A stretch of 64,000 nt of DNA from JAJRRS01 sp965230275 (GTDB lineage: Bacteria > Planctomycetota > Phycisphaerae > Phycisphaerales > Phycisphaeraceae), in contig CBDDKO010000002.1 in assembly GCA_965230275.1 (NCBI GenBank), positions 62,001 to 126,000 of the forward strand. The letters run 5' to 3'. Shown here piece by piece: positions 50,187-56,994 of this stretch. Every line of letters starts with the position of its first letter. The first letter of the stretch is position 1. The notes under the pieces were generated by a model. The model ran no database searches. It was not told the DNA's origin and saw only the letters and a program-made list of their open reading frames with translations. The translations under genes and the position numbers were made by a program.

Positions 50187-50663
50187 TCAGCTGAATGTGA
50201 GCCGCATCATGACCTCGCCGTCTTCAATCTCACCCGTCGGGACGAACCCCATCCGCTCGTGGAACGGCCCGGGACACCCTTCGCCGGGCACATACGACAC
50301 ACTCAGTGATTGGGCATCCGGCAGCGTCTTCACATGTTCGATTACCGCCAGGACCGCCGCCCGCCCATAACCTTTGCCCTGGTGTTCGTCGGCGATCATC
50401 AGACGCCAGAGGAAGTACGACGCCCGGCCATCTGGTGCATCGGGGTGATCGGGGCCGACCAGATCCAGCATGACAAAGCCGACCGGCTCTTCGCCGACAT
50501 AGACGGCTCTCGGCCAGGCACGGTCCGGATAAACATACGCCTCGGCCAAGGATTGCGTGTTATTAGCCACGAACTTCGATTGCTCGGGTTGCACCTTAAG
50601 CGTCACAACCTTACGGATGTTGTCTTTCGTGACCTCGCGCAGTTGGATATTCACATCTGGCAT
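50187..50663 (-). CDS. GNAT-family N-acetyltransferase (diamine/spermine-like)
   Basis: The start MPDVNIQLREVTKDNIRKV (ATG ending at 50663) gives 158 residues. LWRLMIADEHQGKGYGRAAVLAVIEHVK contains the acetyl-CoA loop QGKGYG near 88-93. AVYVGEEPVGFVML is strand 4 and FHERMGFVPTGEIEDGEVMMRL is the C-terminal part. The pattern is close to SpeG-type polyamine acetyltransferases, but the substrate is not proven. It is 25 bases after proB on the same strand. Confidence 0.85.
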   Translation of the reverse strand: MPDVNIQLREVTKDNIRKVVTLKVQPEQSKFVANNTQSLAEAYVYPDRAWPRAVYVGEEPVGFVMLDLVGPDHPDAPDGRASYFLWRLMIADEHQGKGYGRAAVLAVIEHVKTLPDAQSLSVSYVPGEGCPGPFHERMGFVPTGEIEDGEVMMRLTFS

Positions 50664-50688
50664 AGATACAGGCCTCACGACATAACGC

Positions 50689-51816
50689 CTAGCTCAGCAC
50701 AACCAGGTTGTCCTTGTGGATCACCTCGTCGTAAGCCGCGTTGCCGAGTAACTTCTGGAACTGGCTGGAGCGTTTTCCCATGATCAGCCGCAGTTCCTCG
50801 GCTGAGTAGTTGGTCAGACCGCGAGCCAGTTCCTTGCCGGCGTCGGAACGAACCAATAGCACGTCGCCGCGTGTGAATCGGCCGGTGATCTGGGTGATGC
50901 CGGAAGCGAGCAGGCTCTTGTTGCGCGTGCAGATGGCCTTGGCAGCGCCGTCGTCGATCTGGATCGTGCCCGACGGTCTGGCGGTCAGTGCGATCCAGCG
51001 TTGCCGGCTATCCATCTTCCGGTCTGCGGGCATGCAGACCGTGCCCAGCCGTTCGCCGGTCAGGACGCGCGGGATGACGTCCTTCTCACGCCCCGAGGCG
51101 ATGACCGCGACTTCGCCGGCGTCCATCACCAGCTTCGCCGACTCGAGCTTCGTGCTCATCCCGCCCTTGCCCCATTTACTGTTGCCCGCCCGGCTAAGCC
51201 CCATGTACGTCGGCATGTCGTCGATCAGGTCGATGACGTCACCCGCTTCATCAAGCAGCCCGTCCACCGCCGTCAAAAGCAGCAGCGTGTCGGCCCTCAG
51301 GGCGTTGGTGATCATCGCCGCTAGCAGGTCGTTATCCCCGAACCGCAGCTCGTCCACCGCGACCGTATCGTTCTCATTCAGGATGGGGACGCAGCCCATC
51401 TCGTGCAGTTTGTTCACGCAGTTGCGGATGTTCAGGAAGCGGACGCGGTCGTCGAAGTCGGTGCGCGTCAGCACGACCTGGCCCACGGGCATCTTGTAGC
51501 GGGCAAACGCCTTGTGCCATTCGGTCATCAATGAACGCTGACCCACCGCGGCCACGGCCTGGAGGTCCGCCAGGTCACCGGGCCGCTTGTCCATGCCCAT
51601 CGACACACAGCCCGCACCGACCGCGCCGCTGGAAACCAGCGTGATACGTCGGCCCTGCTCGCGCAGCCTCGCGGTCTGCTTGGCGATCTGCCGGATGAAC
51701 GCGGCGTCGAGGCTGGGCGTGTCGCCGTTGTCGGCGGTCAGCAGCTGCGTACCGATCTTCACCACCACGTTTTGGGCGTCGGTCAGCACGGTTTGTCGCA
51801 GTTGGGTGGAGGGCAT
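50689..51816 (-). CDS. proB: Glutamate 5-kinase with PUA domain
   Basis: The 375-residue enzyme phosphorylates glutamate, the first step of proline synthesis. The amino-acid-kinase domain covers about 1-260: VVKIGTQLLTADNG, VSSGAVGAGCVSMG, NENDTVAVDELRFGDND and GKGGMSTKLESAKLVMDAG. A C-terminal PUA domain follows (about 275-375). A glutamate-5-semialdehyde dehydrogenase gene is not adjacent. The sequence before the start codon is a heptad run (51818-51852), so no clear Shine-Dalgarno sequence exists. Confidence 0.96.
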   Translation of the reverse strand: MPSTQLRQTVLTDAQNVVVKIGTQLLTADNGDTPSLDAAFIRQIAKQTARLREQGRRITLVSSGAVGAGCVSMGMDKRPGDLADLQAVAAVGQRSLMTEWHKAFARYKMPVGQVVLTRTDFDDRVRFLNIRNCVNKLHEMGCVPILNENDTVAVDELRFGDNDLLAAMITNALRADTLLLLTAVDGLLDEAGDVIDLIDDMPTYMGLSRAGNSKWGKGGMSTKLESAKLVMDAGEVAVIASGREKDVIPRVLTGERLGTVCMPADRKMDSRQRWIALTARPSGTIQIDDGAAKAICTRNKSLLASGITQITGRFTRGDVLLVRSDAGKELARGLTNYSAEELRLIMGKRSSQFQKLLGNAAYDEVIHKDNLVVLS

Positions 51817-51817
51817 G

Positions 51818-51852
51818 GGATGGTGGCTGGTGGTTAGTGACTGGTGGTTGGT
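51818..51852. repeat. Five-word heptad run abutting the proB start codon
   Basis: GGATGGT GGCTGGT GGTTAGT GACTGGT GGTTGGT gives 35 bases with period 7, read on the plus strand. proB starts at 51816 on the minus strand, so the run is its 5' flank. There is no opposite arm in the remaining 46 bases of the gap. It belongs to the same word group as 29573-29644. Confidence 0.8.
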
Positions 51853-51898
51853 ATCAAAACTTCTTAACGCCGGTCCTGAGCGAAGCGAAGGGCGGGGA

Positions 51899-53173
51899 TT
51901 AGTTTATATCACAGTGTTTATTCAACAGGTCAATCAGCATGTCTGCGTGGCGTTTGGTCGCACCTTGGCGTGACAGGATAACCTCCCGGCCGTGCTTGGC
52001 TAGTTTAGTCCGACGCGCGGGATCACTTAGCAGTTCTTGAACGGCTTGCCCGGGTTTATCTGTCACGATGATCCCACCGCCGGATTCGAGCGCAGCGACG
52101 GCGTCGGCGAAGTTGTGGTGGTCCGGGCCGATCAGGGTGGGTTTGCCCAGGGCGATCGGCTCGATCGGGTCCGAGCCGCCCCAGCCGTTGAAGCTGCGTC
52201 CGACGATCACGGCATCCGCAAGGTGGTAAGCCTTGGCGAGCTCGCCCATGGTGTCCAAAAGGAAGAGCCGCTTGTTTGGCCCAACCGTGTCTGGCCTGGT
52301 CCGCCGGACCATGTCGCCGGATAGGGCCGCGACTTCATCGAACCGCTCGGGCTTGCGGGGGACGAGCATCAATTGCACATCCTCGGTAACCTCATCGATC
52401 AGCAGCTTCTCCTCGTCCGTCCCGGTTGAGCCCGCGACAACCAGCGGTCGATCCCGATCAATGCCCATCTCACTGGCAAGCTCGTCCGCGCCTTCCACAT
52501 GATCCACGATCCGGGCGGTGTCCCACTTCATGGTGTCGAGCACCTGCACGCGATCGGCACCCGCGCCCATGTGCTTAAACCGGTCGGCGTAGTCCGGCGT
52601 CTGGGCACCCACCGCTGATAGCGACTTGAACATGTCCCTTAGCATCGGCCTGAACTTTTTGTAGCCCTTGAAGCTCTTGGCGCTCAGCCGGCCGTTGATC
52701 ACCGCGACGGGGATATCGCGCTTCACACAAGCCTGCATGAAGTTCGGCCAGACCTCCAGTTCCGTCAGCGCGACCGCGTCCGGCTTGATGCTATCGAGGA
52801 ACCGGCCGACCATCCACGAAAAGTCGAACGGGTACCGCACGACCTTGTGCTTCTCGCTGTAGAGCTGGGTCGCCCTCGCGAAGCCGGTATTGGTAGTAGC
52901 GCTGATGACGATCTGCAGGCGGGGGTGTGCTTCAGCCAGGTGGTCGACTAGCTGGCGGATCAGGTTTGCCTCGCCGACGCTCACGGTATGGATCAGCAGC
53001 GTCATCTTGAATCCGTCCTCGACCGGGCACCCATGCAGGCCCTCGGCCTCGACGTGCCCGAACCGGCCTCGCCAGTCGGTCCGCCACTTCCCGGTGCGCA
53101 GCATCGACAGGCCCCAGACGGGGCTGGTCAGCACGGCCCCTATGCCGTAGGCGATGTCCAGCAGCTTACCCAT
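51899..53173 (-). CDS. waaA: 3-deoxy-D-manno-octulosonic acid transferase (GT30)
   Basis: The start MGKLLDIAYGIGAVLTSPVWG (ATG ending at 53173) gives 424 residues. A short N-terminal membrane-associated stretch precedes a GT-B fold: LLIHTVSVGEANLIRQLVDHL near 55-75 carries the catalytic Glu of the family. VALTELEVWPNFMQACVKRDIPVAVINGRLSAKSFKGYKKFRPML is diagnostic. GWGGSDPIEPIALGKPTLIGPDHHNFADA is the CMP-KDO site. It adds KDO to lipid A precursors, so it supports an outer membrane with lipopolysaccharide. No lpx genes are in the window. Confidence 0.94.
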   Translation of the reverse strand: MGKLLDIAYGIGAVLTSPVWGLSMLRTGKWRTDWRGRFGHVEAEGLHGCPVEDGFKMTLLIHTVSVGEANLIRQLVDHLAEAHPRLQIVISATTNTGFARATQLYSEKHKVVRYPFDFSWMVGRFLDSIKPDAVALTELEVWPNFMQACVKRDIPVAVINGRLSAKSFKGYKKFRPMLRDMFKSLSAVGAQTPDYADRFKHMGAGADRVQVLDTMKWDTARIVDHVEGADELASEMGIDRDRPLVVAGSTGTDEEKLLIDEVTEDVQLMLVPRKPERFDEVAALSGDMVRRTRPDTVGPNKRLFLLDTMGELAKAYHLADAVIVGRSFNGWGGSDPIEPIALGKPTLIGPDHHNFADAVAALESGGGIIVTDKPGQAVQELLSDPARRTKLAKHGREVILSRQGATKRHADMLIDLLNKHCDIN

Positions 53174-53238
53174 GGCCGATATTCTACGGTTTCCACAGGA
53201 TTTAGCGGCACACGACCCAAACCCGTACAATCCCCCGC

Positions 53239-54837
53239 ATGGCTAACAAGTTCTACATCAGTACGCCGATCTACTACGTCAACGATCGGCCGCATATCGG
53301 CCACGTCTACACGACCACCGTCGCCGACGTGGTCGCGCGCTACCACCGGCTCAAGGGCGACGACACCTTCTTTCTCACCGGCACCGACGAGCACGCCGCA
53401 AAGGTCGTGGACTCCGCCGCCGAGAACGGTGTGACCCCCATCGAGTGGGCCGACCGCAACGCCAAGGCCTTCGAAGACACCTTCACCCGCCTGGGCATGA
53501 CCCACGACGACTTCATCCGCACCACCCAGGACCGCCACAAGACCCGCGTCGAGCAGTACGTCAAGCAGCTGCTGGACTGCGGCGACGTTTACCTCGGCGA
53601 GTATGAGGGCTGGTACGACGCCGGGCAGGAAGAGTACATCCCCGAGAACAAGGCCAAGGAATACGACTTCAAATCGCCGTTCAACGGCAAACCGCTGGTC
53701 CGCAAGACCGAGAAGAACTACTTCTTCAGGCTCAGCGCTTACGCCGATTCGCTGCTGCAGCTGCTGGGCTCCGGCGAAGTCTTCGACGTCAAGCCCGCCG
53801 CTCGCAAGAACGAGGTCATTGCCCGCATCCGTGAGGGGCTCAATGACGTGCCGATCTCGCGCACCGGCAGCGGCGACTGGGGCATCAAGGTGCCCGGCGA
53901 CGACGAGCACACGATCTACGTCTGGATCGATGCCCTGATCAACTACCTCAGCACGGTCGACACCGACGAGCGCAAGAAGTATTGGCCGGCCGACGTCCAC
54001 TTCATCGCCAAGGACATCCTCTGGTTCCATGCCGTGATCTGGCCGGCCATGCTGACGTCGCTGGCGAAGCTGCCCGGGTACGAATGGGTGCGCCTGCCAC
54101 GCTTGGTCTACGCCCACAGCTTCTGGATCAGCGAGGGCCAGAAGATGAGCAAGAGCCTGGGCAACTTTATTGATCTGGAGAAGATCGACTACTACGTCGA
54201 GACCTTCGGGCTTGATGCCCTGCGCTACTTCCTGGCAACGCAGGGCCCGATGGGCACGACCGACTCGGACTTCGCCGAGAGCAAGTTCATCGAGACGTAC
54301 AACACCGAACTCGCCAACACGCTGGGCAACTGCTTCAGCCGTGTCTCGAACATGACCGGTCGATACTTCGACGGCAAGCTACCCGAACCGGGTGAAGAGC
54401 CCGAGTCGGCAGCCAGCATCGAGCACGACCGTGTTGCGGAGCAGGGTGTGCGCGACTACCGCAAGGCCATGGAGAACCTGGACCTCACCAAGGCCGCCGA
54501 CGCCGCGATGGGAATCGTCCGCAGCGTGGACAGCTACATCGAAGCGACCCAGCCGTTCAAGCTCGCGAAGGTCGAAGGCGAACTGCCGAAGGTCGGGACG
54601 GTGTTGTTCAACTGCGCGGAGCTCTTGCGTGTGGCGTCGCTGCTGCTCTGGCCGTTCCTGCCCGAGAAGGTCGAAGAACTCTGGCTGCGCAGCGGTTTCG
54701 GCCACTACGCCGAGGCGCTATCAGACAAAGGCCCCGGCGACCTGGACAACTGGCTGCAGTGGGGCCAGTCTCAAACCGGCACAGCTATCGAGAAGGGCGA
54801 CCCGCTCTTCCCCCGCTACCAGCCGCCGAAGTTATAA
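53239..54837 (+). CDS. metG: Methionyl-tRNA synthetase, short form
   Basis: The 532-residue class I enzyme has PHIGH (18-22) and KMSKS (302-306). Between them FLTGTDEHAAKV, and in the connective peptide CGDVYLGEYEGWYDAGQEEYIPENKA, where the cysteine knuckles are replaced by D/E/Q residues, so the zinc site is lost. The C-terminal anticodon-binding helical domain ends near 515. The tRNA-binding (EMAP-like) dimerization domain of longer MetRS is missing. The start is 65 bases from divergent waaA, and it converges on nth through a palindrome. Confidence 0.96.
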   Translation: MANKFYISTPIYYVNDRPHIGHVYTTTVADVVARYHRLKGDDTFFLTGTDEHAAKVVDSAAENGVTPIEWADRNAKAFEDTFTRLGMTHDDFIRTTQDRHKTRVEQYVKQLLDCGDVYLGEYEGWYDAGQEEYIPENKAKEYDFKSPFNGKPLVRKTEKNYFFRLSAYADSLLQLLGSGEVFDVKPAARKNEVIARIREGLNDVPISRTGSGDWGIKVPGDDEHTIYVWIDALINYLSTVDTDERKKYWPADVHFIAKDILWFHAVIWPAMLTSLAKLPGYEWVRLPRLVYAHSFWISEGQKMSKSLGNFIDLEKIDYYVETFGLDALRYFLATQGPMGTTDSDFAESKFIETYNTELANTLGNCFSRVSNMTGRYFDGKLPEPGEEPESAASIEHDRVAEQGVRDYRKAMENLDLTKAADAAMGIVRSVDSYIEATQPFKLAKVEGELPKVGTVLFNCAELLRVASLLLWPFLPEKVEELWLRSGFGHYAEALSDKGPGDLDNWLQWGQSQTGTAIEKGDPLFPRYQPPKL

Positions 54838-54844
54838 GAAGTAA

Positions 54845-54919
54845 AACCGCGAAGGCGCGAAGATCGCGAAGTCTGCGGATAATACTCATCTTCTTTGCGA
54901 CCTTCGCGCCTTCGCGGTT
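54845..54919. repeat. Palindrome with CGCGAAGG words between metG and nth
   Basis: The left arm (54845-54871) and the right arm (54893-54919) match as inverted copies with two differences in 27 bases. Each arm has three CGCGAAG words with 8-9 base spacing. The loop is 21 bases. The right arm ends on the first base of the nth stop codon (TGA on the minus strand at 54921-54919). Confidence 0.88.
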
Positions 54920-55584
54920 CAACCGACCCCGATCTGCGGACAGCTCCTGATCAATGAACATTCATCGCACTTGGGATTGCGGGCCCGGCAAGGCCCCCGG
55001 CCATGGTGGATCAGCAGATGGCTTAGCATGCACCAGTTCTTCCTCGGGAACAGCGGCATCAGGTCCTGCTCGACCTTCTTCGGGTCTTTCTGTTTCGTCC
55101 AGCCCAGCCGGACGCTGATCCTGCCGACATGGGTATCGACGACGACGCCTTCGTTGATGTCGTAGGCGTTGCCGAGAACGACGTTGGCCGTCTTACGCGC
55201 GACCCCCGGGAGTTTGAGTAAGGCGTCCATCTCATCGGGAACCTTCCCGCCGTGGTCCTGCACGATAGCGAGCGCCGCGCCCTTGATCGACTTGGCCTTG
55301 TTGCGGAAGAAGCCGGTGGTCTTGACCAGTTCTTCGAGGTGCGTGATCTTCGCCTCAGCCATCTTCGCGGGGGTGGGGTAGGCCTTGAAGAGGGCGGGGG
55401 TGACGATATTGACACGCACATCGGTGCACTGAGCCGAGAGGATGGTCGCGACGAGCAGTTCGAACGGATTCTTATGAATCAGGGCGCAGTGGGCGTCGGG
55501 GTAGAGCTGCTCTAGCTTCCTGTAGACGTTCCCGGCCCGGCGTTTGAGCGCGGGATCGGCTTTGGGCTTGGTTTGCTTCGCCAT
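54919..55584 (-). CDS. nth: Endonuclease III
   Basis: The 221-residue base-excision enzyme removes oxidised pyrimidines and cleaves the abasic site. The helix-hairpin-helix LPGVARKTANVVL has the catalytic lysine K131, and VVVDTHVGR has the catalytic aspartate D150. The [4Fe-4S] cluster ligands are C199, C206, C209 and C215 with C-x6-C-x2-C-x5-C spacing. The length is normal. It is the first gene I see of this minus-strand unit in the direction of transcription, with the aldolase gene upstream by 24 bases. Confidence 0.97.
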   Translation of the reverse strand: MAKQTKPKADPALKRRAGNVYRKLEQLYPDAHCALIHKNPFELLVATILSAQCTDVRVNIVTPALFKAYPTPAKMAEAKITHLEELVKTTGFFRNKAKSIKGAALAIVQDHGGKVPDEMDALLKLPGVARKTANVVLGNAYDINEGVVVDTHVGRISVRLGWTKQKDPKKVEQDLMPLFPRKNWCMLSHLLIHHGRGPCRARNPKCDECSLIRSCPQIGVG

Positions 55585-55608
55585 AGCCAGAGATGATAGC
55601 CGACCGGG

Positions 55609-56163
55609 TCAGCCGCGGTGCGCTCCCAGCGCGACGGCGGCGGCATGATCGAGCCGTTCGATGCGGTCCAGCAGGCCGGGCAGGTCGGCGGCCGCGACGA
55701 ACAGCCCCCGTCCGAGGATCATCGCTTCGGTCGATCCGGTCAGGGCGCTCCGAATAGCGCCGGCGTCCTGGCCGTCCACCACGGGGATCGGCTGGCCGTT
55801 GAGCTCTACCTGGGCCGCTCCATGTTCTCTAGTCAGCAAGGACAACACGTTCGCAGGCTCCACGATCGCCGAGGCCCCGAGGGTCACGCCCGAATCATCC
55901 ATGTGTGTCTGATAGACATCCCGGTGCGGCTGCCAGAGGTTGGCTTCGACGCCCTCGCCACCTTGGACATTCTCCCCGCCGATGTCCACGCAGATCAGGT
56001 CATCGGGCTTCAGGTCGATACGGCGCTTCCCGGTCGGCGCGGTCAGGTAGCGTCGGCGGTGGACCTCACAGCAGAGCATCCCGTCGCTGCCGACGATCAG
56101 GCCCCGGGTCCAGAGCTGTCTTAGTGCTGCGCAAAAACGCTCGCGCAGTTGAGATTCATCCAT
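55609..56163 (-). CDS. Class II aldolase/adducin-domain protein
   Basis: The 184-residue protein has the fold elements of fuculose-phosphate aldolases: LWTRGLIVGSDGMLCCEVHRRRYLTAPTGKRRIDLKPDDLICVD is the GN(I/L)S-like start of the family but with SDGM in place of GNLS. EANLWQPHRDVYQTHMDDSGVTLGASAIVEPANVLSLLT follows, where the metal histidines should be (P-H-R-D, Q-T-H). Catalytic assignment is not possible, and the altered motif may mean a changed function. It overlaps the moaE stop by one base (ATGA). Confidence 0.75.
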   Translation of the reverse strand: MDESQLRERFCAALRQLWTRGLIVGSDGMLCCEVHRRRYLTAPTGKRRIDLKPDDLICVDIGGENVQGGEGVEANLWQPHRDVYQTHMDDSGVTLGASAIVEPANVLSLLTREHGAAQVELNGQPIPVVDGQDAGAIRSALTGSTEAMILGRGLFVAAADLPGLLDRIERLDHAAAVALGAHRG

Positions 56164-56657
56164 CAGTTGCCACCCAATGACTCGGTCACCCCACTCGCCT
56201 GCCCGGAACGATCCGCGCAGCAGCCTTCTACAAACGTTTCACCGTCACGCCAGACCTCTTTCTTCCACACCGGGAGGTCACGTTTCAGCTCGTCAATCAG
56301 GAACCGGCAGGCCTTAAACGATGCGTCGCGGTGAGGCGTCGCCACCTGGATCACCACGCTCGCTTCGCCGGGCTGAACCGGCCCCTTCGCATGCACGACA
56401 CGGACAGCCCGGCAGTCGAACTTCGCCACCGCTTCACGCGCCAGCGCCTCCAACCGCTTCTGGGCCATCGGCTCGTACACCTCGTACTCAAGCCGAACCA
56501 GCGGCCCGAACTCATCATGACGCTCTGCCCGCGTGCGCCCCAGAAACACACACTCCGCGCCGCAAGGGCCGGGGAAGTCCAGGTCGATCACCGACACGGG
56601 TCCGTCCTGGACCGCGACACAGATGCTTGCAGATTCGCTGTCACGCTGTGCGGTCAT
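56163..56657 (-). CDS. moaE: Molybdopterin synthase catalytic subunit
   Basis: The start MTAQRDSESASICV (ATG ending at 56657) gives 164 residues. CGAECVFLGRTRAERHDEFGPLVRLEYEVYEPMAQKRL is the family core, followed by HAKGPVQPGEASVVIQVATPHRDASFKACRFLIDELKRDLPVWKKEVWRDGE with the conserved WKKE lysines. It inserts sulfur with MoaD to form molybdopterin. No moaD is adjacent. It overlaps the aldolase-like gene, so they are co-translated. A terminator-like hairpin lies in the leader 64 bases upstream. Confidence 0.93.
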   Translation of the reverse strand: MTAQRDSESASICVAVQDGPVSVIDLDFPGPCGAECVFLGRTRAERHDEFGPLVRLEYEVYEPMAQKRLEALAREAVAKFDCRAVRVVHAKGPVQPGEASVVIQVATPHRDASFKACRFLIDELKRDLPVWKKEVWRDGETFVEGCCADRSGQASGVTESLGGN

Positions 56658-56720
56658 GAGCCCCTTACTATATAACAAATCAACCCTTACCACACCCCAA
56701 TGGCCGCCACCGGCGCAGCA

Positions 56721-56762
56721 AAAACGGCCCGCAGGCGAGGGGTGGCACGCCTTACGGGCCGT
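56721..56762 (-). terminator. Terminator-like hairpin in the moaE leader region
   Basis: On the minus strand ACGGCCCG pairs with CGGGCCGT around an inner GGCG/CGCC, and TTTT follows directly. It stands between mutS and moaE, both minus-strand, after another small CCCAG/CTGGG hairpin at 56812-56834. It could end the mutS transcript, end a short RNA, or attenuate moaE. Confidence 0.75.
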
Positions 56763-56873
56763 GAGGGGGGGTAGGAGATTGAGGTCTATCTTTAATACGT
56801 ACGACCCCGCCCCAGGTTCACATGATCTGGGTTAATTCTTTAAATGGGGGATGCGGGTGTTTGCCGCGTCAGC

Positions 56874-56955
56874 GTTTAGCGGCGGATCGCAGATCCGCGC
56901 GTCGGTCCGTGGGCATAACACCACAGACACGGCGATCTGCGATCGCCCGCTAAAC
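56874..56955. repeat. GTTTAGCGG...CGCTAAAC palindromic element, copy C
   Basis: The outer arms are GTTTAGCGG and CCGCTAAAC. The inner hairpins are CGGATC-GCA-GATCCG and GGCGATC-TGC-GATCGCC, in the same order as copy A. The size is 82 bp. It lies 40 bases after the mutS stop. The 337-base gap (56658-56994) between moaE and mutS holds only this element and the terminator-like hairpin. Confidence 0.88.
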
Positions 56956-56994
56956 GATCCGAGATCGCAATTTCCAGTAGACAGATTTGCCCGA

